Shown piece by piece: positions 1 through 5,799 of a DNA stretch of 8,901 nucleotides (position 1 is its first letter; every line of letters starts with the position of its first letter). The stretch is from the NCBI GenBank assembly GCA_963582255.1, contig CAUZRD010000083.1, positions 1 to 8,901 on the forward strand. Reading direction: 5' to 3'. Under the pieces are notes generated by a model, which was not told the DNA's origin, ran no database searches, and saw only the letters and a list, made by a program, of their open reading frames with translations. This DNA comes from CAUZRD01 sp963582255. Lineage in GTDB: Bacteria; Pseudomonadota; Alphaproteobacteria; Rhizobiales; TMED25. The translations under genes and the position numbers were made by a program.

Positions 1-719
1 ATGAGGTGGACAAGATATCGCGCAAGGCTGAAAACCCATCCATCACCCGGGATGTTTCAGGCGAAGGCGTGCAGCAGGCGTTGTTAAAAATCATGGAGGG
101 GACAGTCGCAAGTGTCCCCCCGCAAGGCGGGCGCAAGCATCCCCAGCAGGAATTCCTGCAGGTTGACACCACTAACATTCTTTTCATTTGCGGTGGAGCC
201 TTTGCCGGTCTTGAAAAAATAATTAATCAGCGTGGCCGTTCGACCTCAATCGGATTTGGCGCGACCGTTGAGGCTGAAGACGAACGCCCAACTGGAAAGA
301 TTTTAAAAAATCTCGAACCTGAAGATCTTCTAAAGTTTGGGCTCATTCCGGAATTTGTTGGCCGCGTGCCAGTGCTTGCAACACTCGAAGACCTTGATGA
401 AGAGGAGCTTGTAAAAATCTTGGTTGAGCCTAAGAACGCTCTGGTAAAGCAATATCAGCGCTTGTTTGAGATGGAAGATGTCGTACTCACATTCTCTGAT
501 GAGGCGATGAAAGCCATTTCACGGAAAGCCATTGGTCGTAAAACCGGTGCGCGTGGATTACGTTCTATCATGGAATCTATCCTGTTGGAGACTATGTTTG
601 ACCTACCGGGGCTCGAGGGCGTTCAAGAAGTTGTTATATCTAATGAAGTCGTGGATGGTTGTGCACGCCCTCTCTATATTTATGCCGAGCGCGCTGAGGA
701 TATGGGTTCTTCCGCTTAA
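1..719 (+). CDS. clpX: ATP-dependent Clp protease ATP-binding subunit ClpX (3' part, cut by window start)
   Basis: ClpX is the AAA+ unfoldase that recognises tagged or damaged cytoplasmic proteins and threads them into the ClpP peptidase. About 238 C-terminal codons are present, in the frame whose first whole codon is at 3-5. The fragment opens inside Walker B (D-E-V-D-K). Counting the Val at 6-8 as residue 1, it shows the RKH pore loop at 43-45, the IGF ClpP-docking loop at 82-84, the arginine finger of the IPEFVGR segment near 120, and the sensor-2 motif GARGLR at 181-186. All parts needed for ClpP docking and ATP sensing in this half are intact. The GTG at 6 is an internal Val codon, not a start, because coding continues upstream of the window. 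The N-terminal zinc domain and Walker A lie outside. lon follows 175 bases downstream, as is common in proteobacteria. Confidence 0.98.
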   Translation, partial: EVDKISRKAENPSITRDVSGEGVQQALLKIMEGTVASVPPQGGRKHPQQEFLQVDTTNILFICGGAFAGLEKIINQRGRSTSIGFGATVEAEDERPTGKILKNLEPEDLLKFGLIPEFVGRVPVLATLEDLDEEELVKILVEPKNALVKQYQRLFEMEDVVLTFSDEAMKAISRKAIGRKTGARGLRSIMESILLETMFDLPGLEGVQEVVISNEVVDGCARPLYIYAERAEDMGSSA

Positions 720-769
720 GTGCCCAGTGCTCTTTTTAGTGGGTACCTGTAACAAGTTTACTCATAACG

Positions 770-800
770 CTTGAATCGATGGGCCTTGCACGCCAGTTTA
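770..800 (+). promoter_or_regulatory. possible heat-shock (sigma-32 type) promoter of lon
   Basis: CTTGAA at 770-775 matches the sigma-32 -35 core. It is followed after 17 bases by CCAGTTTA at 793-800, a weak match to the CCCCATNT-type -10. lon is a classic sigma-32 target in proteobacteria, which is the main reason to propose it. The -10 match is poor, so this is tentative. Confidence 0.25.
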
Positions 801-819
801 GTAGTTGATGGCCGTGCAA
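786..819. repeat. 7-bp perfect inverted repeat in the clpX-lon gap
   Basis: TTGCACG at 786-792 pairs with CGTGCAA at 813-819 across a 20-base loop. No T-run follows, so it does not look like a standard intrinsic terminator. It overlaps the proposed -10 of lon and would lie in or at the start of the lon leader, so it could be an operator or a leader hairpin. Confidence 0.45.
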
Positions 820-884
820 TTCATCGGCAGTCAGGGATAAACAGGTGCGGTATATCCATCGCGCCATCATCTCCCCCGAATAGT

Positions 885-890
885 GGAAAG
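885..890 (+). promoter_or_regulatory. ribosome binding site fixing the lon start at 895
   Basis: GGAAAG lies 4 bases before the ATG at 895. An in-frame GTG at 883 would overlap this site and has no purine-rich site of its own, so the ATG at 895 is preferred. Confidence 0.6.
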
Positions 891-894
891 ACCA

Positions 895-3339
895 ATGACT
901 GACAAGATAGATATCCCCGCATCGACTGAGACCGACGAGGCGGCAGATGTGTTTCCCGTACTCCCATTGCGCGACATCGTGGTGTTTCCCCACATGATTG
1001 TTCCATTGTTTGTGGGCCGTGAAAAATCGATCCGTGCGCTTGAAGAAGTGATGCATGACAACAGGCAGATTTTGCTGGTTGCTCAGAAGACCGCAAATGA
1101 GGACAATCCGGGACCTGATGAGATTTTCCAGGTTGGAACCGTTGCCTCGGTTCTTCAACTTTTGAAATTACCCGACAACACGGTCAAGGTGCTGGTAGAG
1201 GGCGTGCGTCGTGCCCGCGTCAGCGAGTTCACGCGCACTGAAGAATATTATGAAGCCCGCATTGAGATGATGGAGGAAGAGCTAAGTTCTAAGACTGAGC
1301 TTGAGGCAATCTCCCGCACAGCCATCTCCCAATTTGACAATTATGTGAAACTGAACCGCAAGGCTCCGCCAGAAGCTCTAGGAGAGGTAACTCAAATTGA
1401 GGATTACTCAAAGCTCGCTGATACCATTGCCTCGCATCTGCAAATCAAGATTTCTGAAAAGCAGGAACTACTTGAGCAGGCCAATGTCGCCGATCGCCTA
1501 GAGCGTGTCTATGGGCTGATGGAAAGCGAAATCAGTGTTCTTCAAGTCGAAAAGCGTATTCGCAGTCGCGTTAAGCGTCAGATGGAAAAGACCCAGCGTG
1601 AGTATTATTTGAATGAGCAAATGAAGGCCATCCAAAAGGAACTTGGCGGGGAGGGCGACGAGGTCAAGGATGAATTGGCTGAGCTTGAGGAGAAGATCGA
1701 GAAAGCCAAGTTAAGTAAGGAAGCTCGGGAAAAAGCTCATGCCGAAATGAAGAAGCTTCGGCAAATGAGCCCAATGTCTGCCGAAGCGGCGGTTGTGCGC
1801 AATTACCTAGATTGGCTATTGGCTATCCCATGGGCAACTCGCTCGCGAACGAAAAAGGATTTGGCCCGGAGCGAGGCGATTCTCGATGAGGATCATTACG
1901 GACTAGAAAAAGTTAAGGAACGCATAGTTGAGTATCTTGCTGTTCAGCAGCGCACTCGCAAGCTAAAGGGACCAATCCTGTGTTTCGTTGGGCCACCGGG
2001 AGTTGGCAAGACCTCTCTTGGAAAGTCGATTGCGCGCGCGATGGGTCGAGAATTTGTACGCGTTAGCCTTGGTGGTGTGCGTGATGAGGCGGAAATCCGC
2101 GGGCATCGGCGTACTTATATAGGTTCAATGCCTGGTCGAATTATTCAATCTATGAAGAAGGTTAAGTCGGTTAATCCATTGTTTTTACTCGATGAAATAG
2201 ACAAGGTGGGTGCTGATTTTCGGGGTGATCCATCTTCGGCCCTGCTTGAGGTGCTTGATCCAGAGCAAAATGCCAATTTCAACGACCATTATCTGGAAGT
2301 GGACTACGACCTTTCCAACGTGATGTTTGTCACGACAGCAAATACACTCAACATCCCTCCGGCGCTGATGGATAGGATGGAGATCATTCGCATTGCCGGT
2401 TATACCGAAGATGAGAAGGTTGAAATATCACGCCGTCATCTTATCCCTAAGCAGCTAGACGGGCATGGCCTGAAAGACAACGAATGGTCACTAGACGATG
2501 AGGCGTTGCGCAAGATGATACGTCTGTATACGCGTGAGGCCGGTGTGCGTAACCTTGAACGTGAGATTGCCAAGCTTGCGCGTAAATCGGTCAAGGAAAT
2601 ACTCACTACTAAGAAGAAGAAGATCAATATCTCAGCGAAGAATCTAGATGAGTATCTCGGTGTCCACCATTATCGCATCGGTGAGGCTGATGGTGTTGAT
2701 CAAATTGGTGTGGTGACTGGATTGGCTTGGACCGAGCATGGCGGCGAGCTCCTTACTGTTGAAGGCGCTATCATGCCAGGCAAGGGTAAAATGACCGTGA
2801 CCGGAAATCTGCGCGATGTCATGAAAGAATCTATCTCGGCCGCCGCATCCTATGTTCGTAGCCGCGCTGTTGACTTTGGTGTTGAGCCACCTCGCTTTGA
2901 TCGGCGTGACATTCACGTGCATGTGCCCGAAGGAGCAACTCCCAAGGATGGACCTTCAGCTGGTGTCGCAATGGCTACAGTCATTGTTTCATTGATGACT
3001 GGAATTCCAGTGCGCAAGGATATTGCTATGACTGGAGAAATCACATTGCGTGGTAGGGTGCTACCAATTGGCGGATTAAAAGAAAAGCTTTTGGCGGCGT
3101 TGCGCGGTGGTATTAAAACAGTCCTTATTCCGGAAGACAATGCGAAGGATTTGGCCGAAATTCCGGAAAATGTGAAATCTGGATTGAATATCATACCGGT
3201 CGCACATGTTGATGAAGTTCTTAAAAATGCGTTGGTGCGTGTCCCAGAGCGTATTGAGTGGAGTGAGGATGATGCGGCCGCCCATGAGGCAGCCCTTCAG
3301 GGAACAAAACTTGGTGAATTAGGGATTACTGCTCATTAA
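895..3339 (+). CDS. lon: ATP-dependent protease Lon
   Basis: Lon is a homo-hexameric cytoplasmic AAA+ serine protease that degrades misfolded proteins and specific regulators. The product is 814 residues, close to the usual length of bacterial LonA. In order it shows the N-terminal substrate-binding domain (about 20-215, opening with FPVLPLRDIVVFPHM), a helical linker with coiled-coil character (about 215-290), the AAA+ module with Walker A GPPGVGKT at 366-373 and Walker B FLLDEID with Asp433 and Glu434, and the C-terminal peptidase. The peptidase carries the catalytic Ser688 in PKDGPSAG and, 43 residues later, the catalytic Lys731 in GGLKEK. No frameshift or missing key residue is seen. The start at 895 (MTDKID) is chosen over an in-frame GTG at 883 because of the ribosome site between them. 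lon sits between clpX and hupB, an order common in proteobacteria. Confidence 0.98.
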   Translation: MTDKIDIPASTETDEAADVFPVLPLRDIVVFPHMIVPLFVGREKSIRALEEVMHDNRQILLVAQKTANEDNPGPDEIFQVGTVASVLQLLKLPDNTVKVLVEGVRRARVSEFTRTEEYYEARIEMMEEELSSKTELEAISRTAISQFDNYVKLNRKAPPEALGEVTQIEDYSKLADTIASHLQIKISEKQELLEQANVADRLERVYGLMESEISVLQVEKRIRSRVKRQMEKTQREYYLNEQMKAIQKELGGEGDEVKDELAELEEKIEKAKLSKEAREKAHAEMKKLRQMSPMSAEAAVVRNYLDWLLAIPWATRSRTKKDLARSEAILDEDHYGLEKVKERIVEYLAVQQRTRKLKGPILCFVGPPGVGKTSLGKSIARAMGREFVRVSLGGVRDEAEIRGHRRTYIGSMPGRIIQSMKKVKSVNPLFLLDEIDKVGADFRGDPSSALLEVLDPEQNANFNDHYLEVDYDLSNVMFVTTANTLNIPPALMDRMEIIRIAGYTEDEKVEISRRHLIPKQLDGHGLKDNEWSLDDEALRKMIRLYTREAGVRNLEREIAKLARKSVKEILTTKKKKINISAKNLDEYLGVHHYRIGEADGVDQIGVVTGLAWTEHGGELLTVEGAIMPGKGKMTVTGNLRDVMKESISAAASYVRSRAVDFGVEPPRFDRRDIHVHVPEGATPKDGPSAGVAMATVIVSLMTGIPVRKDIAMTGEITLRGRVLPIGGLKEKLLAALRGGIKTVLIPEDNAKDLAEIPENVKSGLNIIPVAHVDEVLKNALVRVPERIEWSEDDAAAHEAALQGTKLGELGITAH

Positions 3340-3604
3340 ATTTCGTTCATAAGCAACCATGCGGCTGATTTATTTTGGTTGCAGGATCTCTGAATGTTGT
3401 CATGACGCTTTATGGGATTGATGGCATCATATCCAGGCTATGACGGTATCATGTCCGCGGTGCGGCAGGTGCTTTGAAACAATGCATTAGTGTGGAATAA
3501 ACGCTAGAATCAGCTCTAAAAATAGTTTCTTATCCATTTACTATGCCTCCTCCAATTTCCATTGTTGCAGGAATTTTAGGTGTAAATCGACATCCTTTTA
3601 GATG

Positions 3605-3622
3605 CTGATTCCAGTGAATCAG
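3605..3622. promoter_or_regulatory. perfect 7-4-7 inverted repeat, possible operator upstream of hupB
   Basis: CTGATTC-CAGT-GAATCAG is a perfect dyad. Four bases downstream lies TATATT (3626-3631), which resembles a sigma-70 -10 box. If that box is used, the dyad overlaps the core promoter, a position typical of repression. No protein can be named from the sequence, and a functional role is inferred only. Confidence 0.35.
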
Positions 3623-3747
3623 GTTTATATTGCGTAAAACATAGAGAAATCAGTGCTTTTTGTTGAATAAACTCTTGCGAATCTCTGTGTTTTCACTTTC
3701 ATGTGATGCTTGATAGAGGCGAGTGCTTGTTATTCGTCAGAAATATG

Positions 3748-3753
3748 AAAGGA
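3748..3753 (+). promoter_or_regulatory. ribosome binding site of hupB, supporting a GTG start
   Basis: AAAGGA is placed 7 bases before the GTG at 3761. The spacing and the match to other HU N-termini (MNK...) support GTG as the start codon. Confidence 0.75.
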
Positions 3754-3760
3754 CAGACAC

Positions 3761-4036
3761 GTGAATAAAAATGACCTAGTTGGAAGCGTGGCTGCGAGCG
3801 CTGGCCTGTCTAAGGGCGATGCTGCTAGTGCGGTTGAAGCAACACTTGAGTCAATCTCTGGCGCTCTCAAAACTGGAGATGAAGTTCGCATCGTTGGATT
3901 TGGAACGTTTTCGGTTGCAGCGCGTGCTGCATCACAAGGACGAAATCCGCGTACGGGTGAGCCGATCAGCATCCCTGCGTCAAAAAATCCTAAGTTCAAA
4001 GCCGGTAAGCAGCTAAAAGATGCTGTAAACGTCTAA
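3761..4036 (+). CDS. hupB: DNA-binding protein HU (beta-type)
   Basis: HU is a small dimeric nucleoid protein that binds and bends DNA with little sequence preference. The 91-residue product has the full family length. The N-terminal helical dimerisation part (1-40, MNKNDLVGSVAASAGLSKGD) is followed by the GFGTF turn at 46-50 and the beta-arm signature R-N-P-x-T-G at 61-66. Pro63 corresponds to the intercalating arm-tip proline of HU. The C-terminal KFKAGKQLKDAVN closes the fold as in E. coli HU-beta. Translation starts at GTG, supported by AAAGGA 7 bases upstream. The adjacency to lon is the usual proteobacterial arrangement. IHF subunits share the fold, but the N-terminus and length favour HU. 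Confidence 0.97.
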   Translation: MNKNDLVGSVAASAGLSKGDAASAVEATLESISGALKTGDEVRIVGFGTFSVAARAASQGRNPRTGEPISIPASKNPKFKAGKQLKDAVNV

Positions 4037-4084
4037 GCATGGTGCTTTGTTAAAAGGTACACGGCTTCTGCGTAACGACGAGTT

Positions 4085-4112
4085 ATGACCCGGCAAATAT
4101 TTGCCGGGTCAT
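4085..4112 (+). terminator. probable hupB transcription terminator (28-base perfect palindrome)
   Basis: The 28 bases are a perfect palindrome: the arm ATGACCCGGCAAAT is followed directly by its reverse complement. It starts 48 bases after the hupB stop codon. In RNA the GC-rich outer part would form a strong hairpin with the central AAAUAUUU as loop. No T-run follows directly, so termination may be inefficient or need a factor. Being symmetric, it could serve both strands. A protein-binding site is the alternative reading. Confidence 0.55.
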
Positions 4113-4280
4113 CGCACCGATAGGCATTCCCTTCTAACTAATTTTTGAAAAGACCTATTGGTCAGGTCAGTTGCGTGTCTTTGACGTGTGGTTTTCATGT
4201 TTCTCTCTGCATAAACTGACCAGAATATTGCTGTCATTGTCTATCGGGTTGGGATTCTGGTTGTTCTCCAGATTACAGAA

Positions 4281-4311
4281 TTGACTAGATGGAACCTGAT
4301 ATGAATATATT
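4281..4311 (+). promoter_or_regulatory. possible sigma-70 promoter for tRNA-Val
   Basis: TTGACT at 4281-4286 (5 of 6 to consensus) and TATATT at 4306-4311 (5 of 6) are 19 bases apart, which is long but tolerable. GTGCCGGG follows, a GC-rich discriminator typical of stable-RNA promoters. It would give a leader of about 100 bases before the tRNA. Confidence 0.35.
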
Positions 4312-4378
4312 GTGCCGGGTTCTTTGCTGAGATTTTTGTGTTATTTCTTGAATTGTCTTTCGTTACTAACCAAATAGA

Positions 4379-4411
4379 AAATTAAATATACCTGCGCTAA
4401 ATATTTAATTT
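4379..4411. repeat. 11-bp AT-rich perfect inverted repeat before tRNA-Val
   Basis: AAATTAAATAT at 4379-4389 pairs perfectly with ATATTTAATTT at 4401-4411 around an 11-base spacer. It ends 9 bases before the mature tRNA 5' end. In the precursor RNA it would form a hairpin next to the RNase P cleavage site; in DNA it could form a cruciform or bind a protein. Its role is unknown. Confidence 0.55.
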
Positions 4412-4420
4412 ATTGATATA

Positions 4421-4496
4421 GGGCGGTTAGCTCAGCTGGGAGAGCACCTGGTTTACATCCAGGGGGTCGGCAGTTCGATCCTGTCACCGCCCACCA
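4421..4496 (+). tRNA. tRNA-Val (anticodon UAC)
   Basis: The 76 bases fold as a full cloverleaf. The acceptor stem is GGGCGGT with ACCGCCC, the D stem GCTC with GAGC, the anticodon stem CCTGG with CCAGG around loop TTTACAT (anticodon TAC), and the T stem GGCAG with CTGTC around TTCGATC, with one G-U pair. The discriminator is A and CCA is encoded. UAC reads valine codons GUA/GUG and, when modified, more of the GUN box. No strong terminator follows; a weak hairpin around 4510-4537 lacks a T-run. Confidence 0.98.
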
Positions 4497-4592
4497 GAAA
4501 AAGAAGAGTGGAGCTGGCTATGTGAAAGCGGCTCCCATTCTCGGCACAAATTAGTTTACTCTACGCTGCAATCGTATGTTGCCGACTATTTT

Positions 4593-4604
4593 AGGCCCGG
4601 GCCT
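4593..4604. repeat. GC-rich 12-base palindrome between the tRNA genes
   Basis: AGGCCCGGGCCT is a perfect palindrome, nested inside a looser 6-bp repeat (GTTGCC at 4578-4583 with GGCAAC at 4606-4611). No T-run follows on either strand. It could be a weak terminator of tRNA-Val or a chance palindrome. Confidence 0.35.
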
Positions 4605-4694
4605 GGGCAACGGCGGCCGCAGTATATTCTTATGATTTTGCGCAGTCTGTTCAGCGCCGAAGAGAACAGATCTTGTTCATATACAGTGTCCTTC

Positions 4695-4723
4695 TTGACG
4701 CATTGTGAGCGCTGGCCTAAACG
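4695..4723 (+). promoter_or_regulatory. possible sigma-70 promoter for tRNA-Asp
   Basis: TTGACG at 4695-4700 (5 of 6 to the -35 consensus) is followed after 17 bases by TAAACG at 4718-4723, a weak -10. A GC-rich stretch (TGCCC) comes next. The start would be about 25 bases before the tRNA. It suggests the two tRNA genes may be transcribed separately. Confidence 0.35.
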
Positions 4724-4753
4724 TGCCCTACCTAATGGATAATTATCTTTCAA

Positions 4754-4830
4754 GGGGGTGTAGCTCAGCTGGTTAGAGCGCTGGCCTGTCACGCCAGAGG
4801 TCGCGGGTTCGAGTCCCGTCACTCCCGCCA
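4754..4830 (+). tRNA. tRNA-Asp (anticodon GUC)
   Basis: The 77 bases fold as a full cloverleaf. The acceptor stem is GGGGGTG with CACTCCC (one G-U pair), the D stem GCTC with GAGC, the anticodon stem CTGGC with GCCAG around loop CTGTCAC (anticodon GTC), and the T stem GCGGG with CCCGT around TTCGAGT. The discriminator is G and CCA is encoded. It reads GAC and GAU. The pair tRNA-Val/tRNA-Asp downstream of hupB fits the alphaproteobacterial setting. I found no repeat of its 3' end downstream that would mark an integrated element. Confidence 0.98.
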
Positions 4831-4880
4831 CTTAATAGCTAGTTTGTTTATATTTTTACATACTATTAATGGGTGTGAAG

Positions 4881-5651
4881 ATGAAATCTCCTGTGAAAGT
4901 AACTTTTTACCTTGTGATGACCTTTTTAGTGTCTTTTGTTGCAAGGGCCCCTTGCGTCAGTGCACAGGAGCTTACCTTAGACGCCAGTTATTATGCTTAC
5001 GAAGAAATAGTCTCCGGTGCTTTTTTTATGGAAGCTATCTCTGCACCAGCTTTTTATTCTTTAGGTGTGCGCGATTGGGACATTCCCGACCAAGATTGGT
5101 CTTTTGGGTTAATCTACACATTAGATCTAACGTACGGGGTAACCGATTATGCTAGCGCCAGTTCCGGCACCAACGGGGGGGAACCTTACTATAAAGCCCG
5201 CTTTGAAGCGTATGGTGACTATAGGGTAAATGAATATTTTACTCCCTTTATTGGTCTGGGTTACCGCCGACTTTTTGATAAAGGAGAAGGGACAAAGACT
5301 TCGACAGGGCATACTGGATACGACCGCTTATCAGAATATCTATACGCCCCAATCGGCGTCCTCATAGCTGGAAATGATAAGTTGAGTTTTAAGGCACAGT
5401 ACAATCTATTTATTCATGGCACCCAAACATCATACATATATGGCAACATAGTAAACGATCAAAATAACGGATGGGGCTTTGACAGTACCACTAACTACAA
5501 AATAACCGACGACGTGACTGCTTACAGCTTTTACCGGTACTGGGATATTGAAGATTCGACAACAAATGCCTCAGGTGATGGAACTCACTTTGGCTATGAG
5601 CCTCAAAACACCACTAAAGAAATAGGTGTCGGACTAGCTTTCAAATTCTAA
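4881..5651 (+). CDS. putative outer-membrane beta-barrel protein
   Basis: I do not recognise a named family. The 256-residue product starts with a clear Sec signal peptide: basic n-region MKSPVK, hydrophobic core VTFYLVMTFLVSFV, and a VSA-Q cleavage site after residue 28. The mature part of about 228 residues is rich in Tyr, Phe, Trp, Gly and Thr. It has short alternating-polarity segments separated by polar loops (for example LTLDASYYAY, FGLIYTLDLTYGV, FTPFIGLGYRRLF, LSFKAQYNLFIHG, VTAYSFYRYW). It ends in GVGLAFKF with a terminal Phe, the usual beta-signal for BAM-dependent insertion. An 8- to 10-stranded barrel is plausible. An ATG at 4869 gives four more residues, but neither start has a good ribosome site; 4881 gives the more typical signal peptide. 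The gene looks more AT-rich than lon. It stands alone between tRNA-Asp and the SDR gene. A soluble periplasmic protein is less likely. Confidence 0.7.
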   Translation: MKSPVKVTFYLVMTFLVSFVARAPCVSAQELTLDASYYAYEEIVSGAFFMEAISAPAFYSLGVRDWDIPDQDWSFGLIYTLDLTYGVTDYASASSGTNGGEPYYKARFEAYGDYRVNEYFTPFIGLGYRRLFDKGEGTKTSTGHTGYDRLSEYLYAPIGVLIAGNDKLSFKAQYNLFIHGTQTSYIYGNIVNDQNNGWGFDSTTNYKITDDVTAYSFYRYWDIEDSTTNASGDGTHFGYEPQNTTKEIGVGLAFKF

Positions 5652-5684
5652 TAATCTTGTCATGTTTCATTGAGATAGACTCTT

Positions 5685-5735
5685 AACGGGTAAAATAGCT
5701 TGTTTTGTTGCCCGTTTGTGACCCGTGATGTTTTT
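5685..5735 (+). terminator. possible terminator after the outer-membrane protein gene
   Basis: AACGGG at 5685-5690 can pair with CCCGTT at 5711-5716. Alternatively ACGGGT at 5686-5691 can pair with ACCCGT at 5721-5726, which is followed by a run of five T at 5731-5735. The second pairing has the expected hairpin-then-T order, although the loop is long and the spacing to the T-run is not ideal. Confidence 0.35.
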
Positions 5736-5799
5736 CTATTTCTTTAGAACCACTTATTGTAACCTGCTTGATAAGACATAGCAGAGCGGGAGTGGAAGC

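Larger units (their letters stand above)
3340..3760. other. 421-base lon-hupB intergenic region
   Basis: I see no convincing gene here. The longest reading frames are about 20 codons and lack a ribosome site. The stretch is AT-rich and must carry the hupB promoter, but I found no clear -35/-10 pair. A 6-bp inverted repeat (GCAACC at 3353-3358 with GGTTGC at 3377-3382) follows lon without a T-run. The hexamer CTGATT or its complement occurs five times: 3365-3370, 3508-3513, 3605-3610, 3617-3622 and 3648-3653. Two copies form a tight inverted repeat, listed separately. Confidence 0.6.
4037..4420. other. 384-base hupB to tRNA-Val intergenic region
   Basis: No protein gene is seen. The stretch holds the probable hupB terminator (4085-4112), a loose inverted repeat (GGTCAGTT at 4165-4172 with AACTGACC at 4214-4221, 41-base loop), a possible stable-RNA promoter (4281-4311) and an 11-bp AT-rich inverted repeat just before tRNA-Val. 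The remainder is AT-rich without visible structure. Confidence 0.6.

Noticed and set aside
883..894. GTG at 883 as the lon start
   Set aside because: It would overlap the GGAAAG ribosome site for ATG 895 and has no upstream site of its own; the added residues MERP are not typical.
736..1158. Long minus-strand frame across the clpX-lon gap and lon 5' end
   Set aside because: It overlaps the well-supported lon coding region and the lon leader, and shows no recognisable protein character or ribosome site.
3353..3382. GCAACC/GGTTGC repeat as a lon terminator
   Set aside because: Only 6 bp with an 18-base loop and no following T-run.
3412..3477. 21-residue ORF after lon
   Set aside because: No ribosome site, and this length is expected by chance.
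4165..4221. GGTCAGTT/AACTGACC inverted repeat
   Set aside because: The 41-base loop and 8-bp stem make it weak; no T-run or promoter is linked to it, so it is noted only within the intergenic entry.
4586..4831. 81-codon minus-strand frame beginning MAGVTGLEPATSGVTG
   Set aside because: It is the antisense of tRNA-Asp. This peptide is a well-known false annotation arising from tRNA genes, and no ribosome site supports it.
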